A stretch of 41,168 nt of DNA from NCBI GenBank assembly GCA_002763895.1, contig NSLH01000007.1, positions 1-41,168 on the forward strand. The letters run 5' to 3'. How positions within the stretch are numbered: position 1 is the stretch's first letter; the number at the start of each line of letters is the position of its first letter. This stretch comes from [Chlorobium] sp. 445. GTDB taxonomy: Bacteria; Bacteroidota; Chlorobiia; Chlorobiales; Thermochlorobacteraceae. A program made the translations under genes and the position numbers. The notes below the pieces were generated by a model. That model was not told where the DNA came from. It did no database searches and saw only the letters and a program-made list of their open reading frames with translations. Positions 1 through 7,670 of this stretch are shown here, in pieces.

Positions 1-652
1 GACCTTCTACATCGGCTAACGAGCCTACGGCTGGCAATCCTGTGAAGATGATGTTTGCAACTTGTCCGCCAATCACGGTATCGGCGCGCACCGTGCCAGA
101 GACTTCGGCAACTTGCACATCACCGATGGTTCTGGCCTCTGGGCTACCACGTCTGGTAAAGTCAATAAAGACAGGTGAGCCGACAGGGGCGCGCAGGAGC
201 TGACCGCTGGGTGTGCGCAATTGGATCAAGCCGGCGACGCTCGCATTTGCTAGGTAGAAGCGCACATCGCGAGCGATACGCACGACAGCGACGCCAGTGC
301 TGGTATTGGCATCATCGCGCAGTTCGACATCTTGGACGCGGGTTGGCGCAAATCCTGCTGGGGCTACAGCTGCAATTTTGTAGACACCCGCTTGCAGGTT
401 ACGGAAGATATAAATCCCATCGGCGTTGGTGGTTGCGGTTTGGTCTCCATCTGGACCGATGAGGCGCAGTGTGACCCCCGAGAGCGGCGCGCCGGTATTG
501 CCATTGCGGACAACACCGTTGATTTCGCCAACGAATTGGCGCCCGCGCGGCACGGGGTTGTTGTTTATCGGCGTTTCTCGGCACCCCGCTAGGACTCCGA
601 AGAGCACGAGGAGCAGAAGAGACGCGATGAATGATGTGTTTGGTCTATTCAT
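1..652 (-). CDS. Lipoprotein with carboxypeptidase-regulatory-like domain (partial)
   Basis: Reading the minus strand from the ATG at 652 gives an open frame that runs off the left edge of the window, so the C-terminus is missing. The first ~24 residues form a lipoprotein signal (MNRPNTSF, a hydrophobic stretch, then the lipobox LAGC), so the mature protein is probably anchored in the outer membrane or the periplasm. Residues ~40-100 resemble a CarboxypepD_reg/Cna-B-type beta-sandwich: GEINGVVRNGNTGAPLSGV, then TNADGIYIFRNLQAG. Such domains are structural or ligand-binding, not catalytic. An AGAAGAAAG purine stretch lies just upstream of the ATG. It follows the frameshifted outer-membrane protein at 778-1639 on the same strand and may be co-transcribed with it. 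The specific function is unknown. Confidence 0.75.
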   Translation of the reverse strand, partial: MNRPNTSFIASLLLLVLFGVLAGCRETPINNNPVPRGRQFVGEINGVVRNGNTGAPLSGVTLRLIGPDGDQTATTNADGIYIFRNLQAGVYKIAAVAPAGFAPTRVQDVELRDDANTSTGVAVVRIARDVRFYLANASVAGLIQLRTPSGQLLRAPVGSPVFIDFTRRGSPEARTIGDVQVAEVSGTVRADTVIGGQVANIIFTGLPAVGSLADVEG

Positions 653-777
653 GGCTTTCTTCTGGTTTAGCGTTATTTTGAAGGTTGCGTTTGTTTTAAG
701 TTAAGTCTGTGGCACAGAGGCAGGTCGCAACCCATTTTAACTACCCATGTGCCGATTGAAATTCAGTTAGCCGTCAC

Positions 778-1639
778 TTAGTACAGCGTTAAGCCAAACT
801 GCAGCGCCGCAAAGAAGCCATTCAGCGAGATGCTTGGGGCTTCGGTATAGGCTCTGGTGAAACCCTGTGTGCGGTCTGTCGTATTGGGATTAACAACATG
901 TGGCGAAAGCGGATTAAGTGTACCGCCGCTGCTTGAGGTGATGTTAATGGAGTTGAGCCAAGCACCGCTATAGCCCAGTTGCAGGCCCACGTCGACATTC
1001 TTAATTATCTCGATATTGACGGTTACAGCGGCTTGGATGGTTGCACCCAGAATATCGGCTTGTACGCGGTCACCGACTTGGAACAGCCCGCCATCGGTTA
1101 CGACAGTGCTAGCGAAGGGGCGGTCAGCCAAGGCTTCCACATTAGCAAAGGTTGAGAGCCCGAAGGAGTATCCACCTTTGACGAGCAAGCCGATGGTCAT
1201 CGGGAAATCTTGCTTTGCATCTTCTTTGAGGTCAAAGAATTTGTAGCCAAAGCCAGCGGCGATGTTGAAGTAGCGGCTATTTTCGCCGGGCATGCCTTGT
1301 GCTTCGACATTCAGAGACAGTCGCTTGTAGCCGCCGAGGTTGGAGACTTCCAGACCCAAGAGCCCACCGAAGCGAATGTTTTCGCTGGTGCCTTTTGAGA
1401 GTGGCAAGTTTTAAGCGCTCTTCGGTTATACCAAAGATTCCCCCTGGGAAAGATGTGATATGCGCATCCTTGAACCCAGTGGTAAAGTAGGGCAGGATAG
1501 CGGCGCCGCTGTAGATTTTTACCTTGAGTAGCGGTCCCCGCATGCTTGGGTTCTGCGCCGATGCGCTGCCCACACACAGAACCAAGACTGTCAGCGCAAG
1601 GTAAAGCGCTTTTAAGGAGAGACGTTTTTGCATGAGCAT
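778..1639 (-). CDS. Outer-membrane beta-barrel-like protein, frameshifted
   Basis: Two minus-strand frames together make one protein of about 286 residues. The first part (ATG at 1639) starts with a signal peptide (KALYLALTVLVLCVGSASAQ) and continues to FGITEERLK. The remainder (778 to about 1407, other frame) is rich in alternating glycine/aromatic strands such as GFGYKFFDL and GGYSFGLSTF and ends in an aromatic residue (GLTLY), as outer-membrane barrels do. The frame change requires dropping one base between 1393 and 1412, where two short A4 runs (T4 on the plus strand) flank the junction. The TTG at 1407 is a weak start and has no independent signal peptide, so a split gene is much likelier than two genes. 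The family was not recognised; an OmpW/PorT-type barrel of an environmental Chlorobiota lineage is possible. Confidence 0.6.
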
Positions 1640-1994
1640 TGTCGTTTTAGTGTTAATTGAACAAGCAGTACTTCGCTCTACCGCAGAACGATAGCAACGA
1701 GGTAGTCAAGCTTCTTCTGAAAAAAGCTGCTGGGAAAGCTCTGATGTGTGCTTTTAGAAACCGTGGCAATGTTCTGGTTTTTTTTCTCGAGTAGAGAGAG
1801 CAGCCTGTACGCTGCGTTTTGTACATGTGTAGCATTCGTGTCGTGTTTGCTCTTCCATACTTGGAAGCATCATCTGCTGCGACCGCTACGGCTAAATCTG
1901 CAACTCTATCCTCGAGAGACATTGGTTTTTTTAGTTCGCGTACAAACTTTGAGTGCGATATTACGGGATAATTTTGAGAAAACCAAATTCCGCG
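1640..1994. other. Gene-free stretch, nothing recognised
   Basis: About 355 bases between the frameshifted outer-membrane protein and the lipase-like gene. Two short open frames exist here on opposite strands, but their translations are low-complexity, lack domain features and have no plausible ribosome site. No tRNA, hairpin terminator or repeat was seen. The stretch presumably carries the promoter of the outer-membrane protein gene. Confidence 0.4.
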
Positions 1995-2690
1995 CTAAAT
2001 CTTTAAGCTCTCTTGCCAGATTTTTATCACACTCTGTGAGCCATACCACAGTCTGAATGGTGTAGGCAGGTGCTCCACGTCGTGCACTTCGAGGTTGGTT
2101 GCGCCGTCCAGCCAGCAGGCTTGCGTAGGCACGACGCCATCGCCCCACACGTCGCCGCATCCTATCGTATTCTTGTAGCATTCAAATGCGGTGCGCTCTG
2201 CCAGTGATCCTTTTGGATTGCCAAAACGGGTTTTGCCTGCCACACTCACCACGTTGATGCGTGCAAAGAATTGCTGGTTAAGATGCTGGGCAATGAAGTC
2301 AGATTTAATTTTTCCATATTGCTCTACGCTCTGAAAAGGTGAGCCTAGGGTGATAAGTTGCCGAACAGGCACTTCAGGATAGACTTCACCTTGGAAAGGC
2401 TTGCCAAGCAAATAAATCATTGCGGCAGTGCCGCCGCCGCTATGTCCGATAATACTAATCGGCTCATTGGGGTAGCGTTTTTGCGCTTCAAGCACGGTCT
2501 CGTGCAGCCGCCGCATGACACGCACGGTGGAACGCTCTGGCGAGGGTGGAACGCCAATCCAATCGAGCACGGTTAGCGGCACAATAAAGATTTTCTCTTG
2601 TCCAAATGCCTTACCCAGATGCCAGCGCATTTCCTCAAAAATGCCGCCCCACATCGCTGTGCCGGGCATAATGACAATCGGATTTGACAT
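1995..2690 (-). CDS. Alpha/beta hydrolase (lipase-like)
   Basis: A 231-residue serine hydrolase with a plain alpha/beta fold. The nucleophile elbow is IGHSGGG with Ser84. A likely catalytic acid is Asp184 in GDGVVP, and the base is probably His207 in DVEHL. The N-terminus IVIMPGTAMWGG resembles the oxyanion-loop segment of PGAP1-like/lipase-like proteins common in cyanobacteria and plastids. There is no signal peptide, so it is cytoplasmic or peripheral. It is the third gene of a tight minus-strand operon (37 nt after the SxtJ-like gene), which suggests a lipid or membrane-associated substrate. The substrate cannot be inferred from sequence. Confidence 0.75.
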   Translation of the reverse strand: MSNPIVIMPGTAMWGGIFEEMRWHLGKAFGQEKIFIVPLTVLDWIGVPPSPERSTVRVMRRLHETVLEAQKRYPNEPISIIGHSGGGTAAMIYLLGKPFQGEVYPEVPVRQLITLGSPFQSVEQYGKIKSDFIAQHLNQQFFARINVVSVAGKTRFGNPKGSLAERTAFECYKNTIGCGDVWGDGVVPTQACWLDGATNLEVHDVEHLPTPFRLWYGSQSVIKIWQESLKI

Positions 2691-2727
2691 CTTTAGATTG
2701 GCTCAGCGGAGTGTTCTACTGGAGTTG

Positions 2728-3102
2728 CTACCAAAGTTTTTCAAAATCTTTTTTTTCGTAGCTGCGCTCCAAGGTCTTGAACATGGTCTCTCTTGGCGGT
2801 GCCTTTAGCCAGAGCGGGTCGGGCTGTGTCAGTCGACGCAAGAGTGCCACGGGCCATAGCACTCCCACATACACCAGCGACAGCAAGAGCCGAGTGTTGA
2901 TGTATCCAATAGCTTGCGCAAATTTAAACCACACTGCAAGTATGAACCTGCTCAAATTTTCAGAGCCAAGAAAGACTACGCCGAGCCCACAGGCTAAATA
3001 AAGCAGCCACATCTTCTGAAAGATGACAAAAAGCACAAGAAACCCGACGACAATTGCAAGTTCCGATTTGGCATCTTGCTTGGCATGAGATGCAGTTTTC
3101 AT
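2728..3102 (-). CDS. SxtJ-family membrane protein
   Basis: A 124-residue membrane protein with at least three hydrophobic segments: IVVGFLVLFVIF, LLYLACGLGVVFL and LLLSLVYVGVLWPVALL. The closing motif around RRLTQPDPLWLKAP matches what I recall of the SxtJ family, first named in saxitoxin clusters but widespread outside them. A charged C-terminus (YEKKDFEKLW) follows; it is encoded across an A8 run that is in frame. It sits 31 nt downstream of a DUF5989 mini-protein, its usual partner. In other genomes the pair often accompanies a carbamoyltransferase; none is seen here. Biochemical function is unknown. Confidence 0.7.
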   Translation of the reverse strand: MKTASHAKQDAKSELAIVVGFLVLFVIFQKMWLLYLACGLGVVFLGSENLSRFILAVWFKFAQAIGYINTRLLLSLVYVGVLWPVALLRRLTQPDPLWLKAPPRETMFKTLERSYEKKDFEKLW

Positions 3103-3133
3103 TGCTCCTAGTTTTTAGCTTACTCTCAATTGC

Positions 3134-3283
3134 TTAGAACAGCGTATAGATAAATGGTGCAATTGCTGTGCCGCCGCCGATGACCACCAGAAGACCAATA
3201 CACAGTAAGACCACCACAATTGGTGCCAGCCACCACTTTTTGCGCTCTGCTAAAAATTGAAATAAATCTTTGAAAATCTCCAT
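3134..3283 (-). CDS. DUF5989 family single-pass membrane protein
   Basis: A 49-residue protein beginning MEIFKDLFQFLAERKKWW, followed by one strong transmembrane segment (APIVVVLLCIGLLVVIG) and ending in the family signature APFIYTLF. This is the typical length and layout of DUF5989 proteins. An upstream in-frame extension to 3361 exists, but it is Cys/Arg-rich and unlike the family, so the start at 3283 was chosen. It is the first gene of the operon with the SxtJ-like protein and the hydrolase. The conserved pairing of DUF5989 and SxtJ suggests the two form one small membrane complex (inference). Confidence 0.75.
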   Translation of the reverse strand: MEIFKDLFQFLAERKKWWLAPIVVVLLCIGLLVVIGGGTAIAPFIYTLF

Positions 3284-3412
3284 ACGCAGGTTTTGTTGTC
3301 TTTTGCAGCAAGTTACATCGGCGCCGTTTTGCGCGCAACATTTTCTTTGTGCAGGTTGCATGTTTGTGCGCTGCGCTTTTCTTTCATGTTGCTTCTTTGT
3401 TGTTGAGTTATG

Positions 3413-3443
3413 CTTGGCGCTCGTGAGGTTTTCGCTAATTTTG
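3413..3443 (+). promoter_or_regulatory. Bacteroidota-type promoter candidate for the 3472 gene
   Basis: CTTG (3413-3416), a 19-base spacer, then TAATTTTG (3436-3443), an exact match to the -7 element TAnnTTTG. It lies about 28 bases before the ATG at 3472. The spacer equals that of two other candidates in the window. Confidence 0.45.
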
Positions 3444-3471
3444 TCTCAAATTTTGCTTTGGTTAGACACGC

Positions 3472-3882
3472 ATGACCAAAACAGAACTGCTGCGCGCTTT
3501 GGCGCGCTTCAAACAGGAGCGCATTCGTGGTCTGTTGATTGAAATTGAGCTTGAAGAGAAAGTCGAGCTTTATGAGACGCTGCGCCAGTTGGTAGCAGAG
3601 ACCATTGCGGCGCACCGCTCAGCGTTTGTCGACTCGCTAGATTGGGAAGTTGGCGATAGCCGCTTCAAGCCTGATTTTTTGGTGCATCTTTTTCATGATG
3701 AATTGCATGACAAGCATTTAGGTGCAGGCGATGTCAGCGATTTGGCGCGCTGGCACACAGAGGCTGAACTGGCTGAATTTCTCGAACTTATGACCACGCT
3801 GCTCTGCCGTATCGCTGCGCTTGGCATTGAGGGCATGCGGCTCAACCCTGCACCGACGCCCTGCTCAGAGCGTGCGACATAA
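3472..3882 (+). CDS. Hypothetical acidic helical protein
   Basis: A 136-residue protein with no signal peptide or membrane segment, predicted mostly helical and acidic. The N-terminal half (ELLRALARFKQERIRGLLIE) resembles an amphipathic helix. The central part contains HLFHDELHDKHLGAGD, rich in His/Asp/Glu, which could bind a metal, though no known site is matched. It is 50 nt upstream of the frataxin/CyaY gene on the same strand and downstream of a promoter candidate, so the two are probably co-transcribed. A link to iron handling is only suggested by position. I do not recognise the family. Confidence 0.6.
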   Translation: MTKTELLRALARFKQERIRGLLIEIELEEKVELYETLRQLVAETIAAHRSAFVDSLDWEVGDSRFKPDFLVHLFHDELHDKHLGAGDVSDLARWHTEAELAEFLELMTTLLCRIAALGIEGMRLNPAPTPCSERAT

Positions 3883-3932
3883 TTTTTCAACCATGCAGCG
3901 TCTCAAGGCGCTGCAGTCAAACATGCATTGCG

Positions 3933-4250
3933 ATGCAAGAACAACACCTGCTTTTAGAAATTGACAAAGAACTTCAACGGCTTTTTCGTGCACTCGATGC
4001 GCTGGGCTCTGACGACTTAGAGCTTGACCTTGCCGATGGCAAACTGGTCATTGAGTTTGAGGATGGCACAAAACTTATCATCAATCGTCAGAGCGCAACC
4101 AATCAAATTTGGTTAGCCGAACCGCAAGGCGGCTGGCGATTTGATTTCAAAGACCACAAGTGGCTCGACGACAAGCGGGGACTTGAGCTCTCAGCTGTGC
4201 TCTCTGAGCTTGTTAGCGCCAAACTTGGTCGGCCTATTTCCTTGACATAA
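3933..4250 (+). CDS. cyaY: Frataxin/CyaY iron-binding protein
   Basis: A 105-residue protein matching the frataxin/CyaY fold in length and motif order. The N-terminal helix (LLLEIDKELQRLFRALDAL) is followed by the acidic ridge (DDLELDLADG), strand KLVIEFEDGTKLIINRQ, and the signature ATNQIWLAEPQGGWRFDF, with the expected QIW and GGW residues. Frataxin binds iron through the acidic ridge and regulates cysteine desulfurase during Fe-S cluster assembly in the cytoplasm. No isc or suf genes lie in the window. The preceding unknown gene is probably in the same transcript. CyaY is common in Proteobacteria and scattered elsewhere, so its presence here is worth noting. Confidence 0.85.
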   Translation: MQEQHLLLEIDKELQRLFRALDALGSDDLELDLADGKLVIEFEDGTKLIINRQSATNQIWLAEPQGGWRFDFKDHKWLDDKRGLELSAVLSELVSAKLGRPISLT

Positions 4251-4356
4251 TTGCCTTGCCATCGCTACGCCTTACGCTTTGCGACGTCGTGCCATGGGGC
4301 ATTTTGATTTTGTTGGATGGTAGCTGTTTGCTGAGCTGCAAACATGAGGCTTTGTT

Positions 4357-5237
4357 ATGCATTCCAAGACATTGTCATGGTTAGACACTGCGCTGTCGTC
4401 TCACTTTGGACAGCGCATAACGATTTTGAAGTGCACGCATCTTTCTGGCGGCTCAATTCACCATGCTGCAAAAGTTGAGACCAGCGTCGGGACATTTTTT
4501 TGTTAAGCATAACACCGTGCAGCATCACGAGAACTTTCTTGCTGAAGCCGATGGTCTGGCTTGTCTGCGTGCCACGCACACCTTTGCTGTGCCTGAAACA
4601 CTTCTTGTGGGCGCAACGGACCATGAGGCTTTTTTTGGTCTTGCACTATGTTGAGCAAGGTGCAGCATCTTCGGCGTTTTGGGACACCTTCGGTGAGCGT
4701 CTTGCGCTTTTGCACCGTCATAGTGCAGCACAATTTGGCTACAAGCAGCATAATTTTATCGGCGCTCTTCCGCAGCAGAATACATGGCATCGGCGTTGGT
4801 CAGAATTTTTTATTGAGGAGCGACTTCGTCCCATGCTTAAGCGTGCCCGTCAGGCGTCTTTGCTTTCAGTGCACGAGGTAAAGCGCGTTGAGCGACTTTT
4901 TCCTGCGCTTGAGTCGTTTTTCCCTGATGAGCCACCGGCACTCTTGCATGGCGATTTGTGGAGCGGCAATTTTCTGGTCGGTTCTGAGGGCTTGCCGGTG
5001 CTCTTCGACCCTGCCGTGTATTTCGGACACCGTGAAGCTGAGATTGCTTTCATGCATCTTTTTGGGGGCTTTAGTGAGCGACTCTTTGAGGTCTATCATG
5101 CTGTGTTTCCACTTGTGCCAGAGTGGCGTGCCCGTCTTGAGGTGTTCAATCTTTATCCGCTTCTGGTGCATCTAAATTTGTTTGGTCGTTCTTACTGGTC
5201 TGCTATTGAGCGGACACTGCGCCGATTTGCGCCATGA
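4357..5237 (+). CDS. Fructosamine kinase family protein, two frameshifts
   Basis: Three plus-strand frames join into one protein of about 293 residues, the normal length of fructosamine/ketosamine-3-kinases. Segment 1 (ATG at 4357) reads through LSGGSIHHAAKVETSVGTFF. Segment 2 gives VKHNTVQHHENFLAEADGL. Segment 3 gives FLVLHYVEQGA and then the catalytic LLHGDLWSGNF and metal-binding DPAVYFGHREAE motifs, ending with HLFGGF. Each junction falls in a T7 run (4495-4501 and 4630-4636), and reading each as T6 restores the frame exactly. The enzyme phosphorylates protein-bound ketosamines so that glycation products break down. No ribosome site stands out. The start at 4500 of the longest single frame has a non-homologous N-terminus and was rejected. 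Confidence 0.8.
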
Positions 5238-5257
5238 CGCCCTGCACAGGTTTGACA

Positions 5258-5288
5258 TTTGTAGCCTGTTGCAATTGCATTATTTTTG
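5258..5288 (+). promoter_or_regulatory. Bacteroidota-type promoter candidate for bchC
   Basis: TTTG (5258-5261), a 19-base spacer, then TATTTTTG (5281-5288), matching TTTG-N19-TAnnTTTG in full. Transcription would start near 5295, which supports the BchC start at 5330 over the in-frame ATG at 5234. Confidence 0.45.
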
Positions 5289-5329
5289 CAACACTTAACG
5301 TTGAGTGGTATCGAACACTTGCTGTGGAG

Positions 5330-6283
5330 ATGAACCGCAAACCCAAAGGTATTATTTATCCGAAAGCTAACCGCATCAATTTTGTGGAACTGACCCCTTT
5401 GCCGCTTGGTCCCAGCGATGTACGTGTGCGCACGCTTGCCACCTCCATCACGCCCGGTGTGGAGCGTTTTGTGCTTACGGGCAAATCCATCACGTCAAAA
5501 GAAATCAAGTTTCCTGTGCTTTCGGGCAGTGAATTAGTTGGTGAGGTTGTCGAGATTGGCTCAAATGTGATTGATGTAGAAGTTGGCGATTATGTGTTTG
5601 TGCATCGTGTGGACAATTGGCTTGAGCTGACGCCGCTCTTTGGTTGCCAAGCTGAGTATGTCGTTACCAATCAAGCCAATGTGATTCCGATTCGCAGGCA
5701 ACCCGAAGAAAAAGATATCTTGATTGGCTTAGTCGCCTATGCGATTTCCGCTGTCAAAAAACTTAATCTTGAAGCCATAGAGCGCATCTTGATTGTTGGC
5801 TTAGGCTCAGTGGGGTTAATGCTTGCAGAGTATTTGAACTACAAGGGCTTCAGTGCCGTCGATGCCTGTGAGAAATATCAGACGCGTGGGCTGCTGGCAG
5901 CGGCAAAAGACATTGCTTTTGATATCTTAGATTTTCCTTCGGATTACCTTGAGCGCTACGATGTGATTATTGAAACGACTGGTCGCCTCTTAATCCTCGA
6001 GCAAGCCATGAAATTGCTCAAGCCGCGTGGCACGTTTCTTTTGGTGGGAAACTATGATGAGATGAAACTTGACTATCGGCTCATTCAAGATAAAGAGCCG
6101 ATTTTCGTTACCTCCATTCGCACCAGTGATGATGATTTTTTTGAAGCTAAGTATTTGCTTTCTGAAGATGCGTTGCCTGTAGAGAAATTTCTTACGCACC
6201 GTTTCCCTGTCTCAGAATATGAGCAAGCCTACGATGTAGCTTTGAACCGCGCCGATGCCATCAAAACCGTGCTCGTCTGGTAG
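5330..6283 (+). CDS. bchC: BchC-like bacteriochlorophyllide a dehydrogenase
   Basis: A medium-chain dehydrogenase/reductase of 317 residues, the usual BchC length. An N-terminal GroES-like domain is followed by a Rossmann fold with ILIVGLGSVGLMLAEYL. The canonical zinc motif GHE is replaced by GSE (SGSELVGEVVEIG), and structural-zinc cysteines are absent. That matches BchC, where this position is also not His, and argues against zinc alcohol dehydrogenases. The C-terminus (AYDVALNRADAIKTVLVW) resembles the BchC ending. BchC oxidises the 3-hydroxyethyl group to 3-acetyl in bacteriochlorophyll a synthesis. An in-frame ATG at 5234 overlaps the previous stop but adds a hydrophobic Cys-rich leader unlike the family. 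An uncharacterised zinc-free MDR protein is the alternative. Confidence 0.65.
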   Translation: MNRKPKGIIYPKANRINFVELTPLPLGPSDVRVRTLATSITPGVERFVLTGKSITSKEIKFPVLSGSELVGEVVEIGSNVIDVEVGDYVFVHRVDNWLELTPLFGCQAEYVVTNQANVIPIRRQPEEKDILIGLVAYAISAVKKLNLEAIERILIVGLGSVGLMLAEYLNYKGFSAVDACEKYQTRGLLAAAKDIAFDILDFPSDYLERYDVIIETTGRLLILEQAMKLLKPRGTFLLVGNYDEMKLDYRLIQDKEPIFVTSIRTSDDDFFEAKYLLSEDALPVEKFLTHRFPVSEYEQAYDVALNRADAIKTVLVW

Positions 6284-6369
6284 GGCAAGGGGACAGGTGC
6301 GGCTCTTGGTTTGTGCATGGTTGGGAAGTATATTCGGCTCTCATTTTTGATAACTAATAGCAACTTGTG

Positions 6370-7533
6370 ATGAACTTCAATCGCCTTTTTTCTCTTTCAC
6401 GCTCGATTTTGCTTGCTGTGCTCACAGTTTTTGCAGCACAGCGCGCTATGGCTCAAGCGCCATCGACTGTGGTTACCACTGCTGTTCCGTTTTTGCTTAT
6501 TAGTCCCGATTCTCGTGCCGCGGGCATGGGTGACGCCAATGTCGCTATTGCTGACAACGCCAGCGCGGTGTTCTGGAATCCTGCTGGATTAGGCTATCAA
6601 AAAGGATTTGATGTCAATCTGACTTACTCAAACTGGCTGCCTGCATTCAACGCCGATCTTTTCTACAATTTTCTTACGGGGAAATACTATGTGCCGGGCT
6701 GGGGCACCTTTGGCCTTAGCCTCATTTATCTCAACCTTGGTGAAAGCCGTTTTACAGACGGAGCGGGCAATGACCTGGGCGCATTTCGCAGTTATGAGTT
6801 TGCCGTTGGTCTGCACTATGGCGTGCGCGTATTGCCTGAACTTTCGCTGGGCACCTCTATTCGCTACATCAATAGCTCACTTTCGCCTGCTAGTGTGCAA
6901 GTCGGCAATGAGCGCAGCGCTGGTCAGGGTAATAGCATCTCGTTTGACCTTGCCACACTCTGGCGTCCGCAATTTGGTGGCTGGCTCAGCGATCGGCTTA
7001 GCTTCGGGTTGAATATCTCGAACATCGGTCCAGCCATGACCTATGTTGATGCTGCACAAGCCGACCCCCTGCCGACCAACTTTCGTGCTGGCTTTGCCTT
7101 TCGTTTGCTCAACGATGACTACAACAAAATGACCGTTACCGCTGATGTCAGTCGCTTACTGGTGCGCCGCACTGTAGAATTTGAACCACGCGGCGACACG
7201 CTGCTGCCACGACTGAAAACCGATGGATTCCTGCAAGCGCTTTTTACTTCTTGGGGCGTCGAAGCTGTGCTTCGCACTTTTACCACCGGCGTCGGCATCG
7301 AGTATTGGTATGGCAAACCTTCACTCCTTGCGCTGCGTGCCGGCTATTTCTATGAAGATCAACGCACAGGCGGACGGCAATTCCTAACCTTCGGTGCTGG
7401 GTTGCGCTACAACTTCTTAGGAGTTGATTTCAGTTATCTGCAAGCTGTCGAACAAAATCATCCACTGGCAGGGACAGTCAGAATCTCGCTCGTGCTTAAC
7501 TTTCCGACGCTCGGTCAAGCCTCACGGCAATGA
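6370..7533 (+). CDS. PorV/PorQ-like T9SS outer-membrane protein
   Basis: A 387-residue protein with a signal peptide (RSILLAVLTVFAAQRAMA|QA) followed by the family opening: VPFLLISPDSRAAGMGDANVAIADNASAVFWNPAGL. This hallmark of the PorV (LptO)/FadL-like 14-strand barrel group is plain. PorV is the T9SS shuttle that collects cargo leaving the translocon and passes it to the PorU sortase. The next gene encodes a T9SS cargo, which fits. The start at 6370 was preferred to the adjacent GTG at 6367; no strong ribosome site is visible, common in this phylum. A -7-like CATTTTTG at about 6341 may be its promoter. It is followed by a strong terminator. It could be a paralog (PorV2/PorP-like) rather than the main PorV. 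Confidence 0.8.
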   Translation: MNFNRLFSLSRSILLAVLTVFAAQRAMAQAPSTVVTTAVPFLLISPDSRAAGMGDANVAIADNASAVFWNPAGLGYQKGFDVNLTYSNWLPAFNADLFYNFLTGKYYVPGWGTFGLSLIYLNLGESRFTDGAGNDLGAFRSYEFAVGLHYGVRVLPELSLGTSIRYINSSLSPASVQVGNERSAGQGNSISFDLATLWRPQFGGWLSDRLSFGLNISNIGPAMTYVDAAQADPLPTNFRAGFAFRLLNDDYNKMTVTADVSRLLVRRTVEFEPRGDTLLPRLKTDGFLQALFTSWGVEAVLRTFTTGVGIEYWYGKPSLLALRAGYFYEDQRTGGRQFLTFGAGLRYNFLGVDFSYLQAVEQNHPLAGTVRISLVLNFPTLGQASRQ

Positions 7534-7551
7534 TGTTCTTGAGTCTCTCAC

Positions 7552-7578
7552 GGGGCTTGTTGCGCAAGCCCCTTTTTT
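7552..7578 (+). terminator. Rho-independent terminator after the PorV-like gene
   Basis: Perfect 8-bp stem GGGGCTTG/CAAGCCCC with a 5-base loop (7560-7564), followed directly by T6. It lies 19 bases after the PorV-like stop and shows that the downstream gene starts after it, not at the overlapping ATG at 7530. Confidence 0.85.
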
Positions 7579-7670
7579 GTCTCACACTTTGCTTGTCTTT
7601 TCTTTTCATGACGATTTCACCTTTGTGTGCTTGTTTTATTTTGCGCGCTCCAAGCCTTCGCACTAAACTT

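Noticed and set aside
1653-2056. Open frames on both strands in the gap between the outer-membrane protein and the hydrolase
   Set aside because: Low complexity, no ribosome site, no homology-like features; likely chance.
5234-5329. ATG at 5234 overlapping the fructosamine kinase stop as the BchC start
   Set aside because: ATGA overlap is suggestive, but the extra 32 residues (Cys-rich, hydrophobic) do not fit BchC, and the promoter candidate at 5258-5288 lies downstream of it.
7530-7670. ATG at 7530 as the start of the T9SS cargo
   Set aside because: A perfect GC-rich hairpin with T6 lies inside this stretch; the Met at 7671 begins a clean signal peptide.
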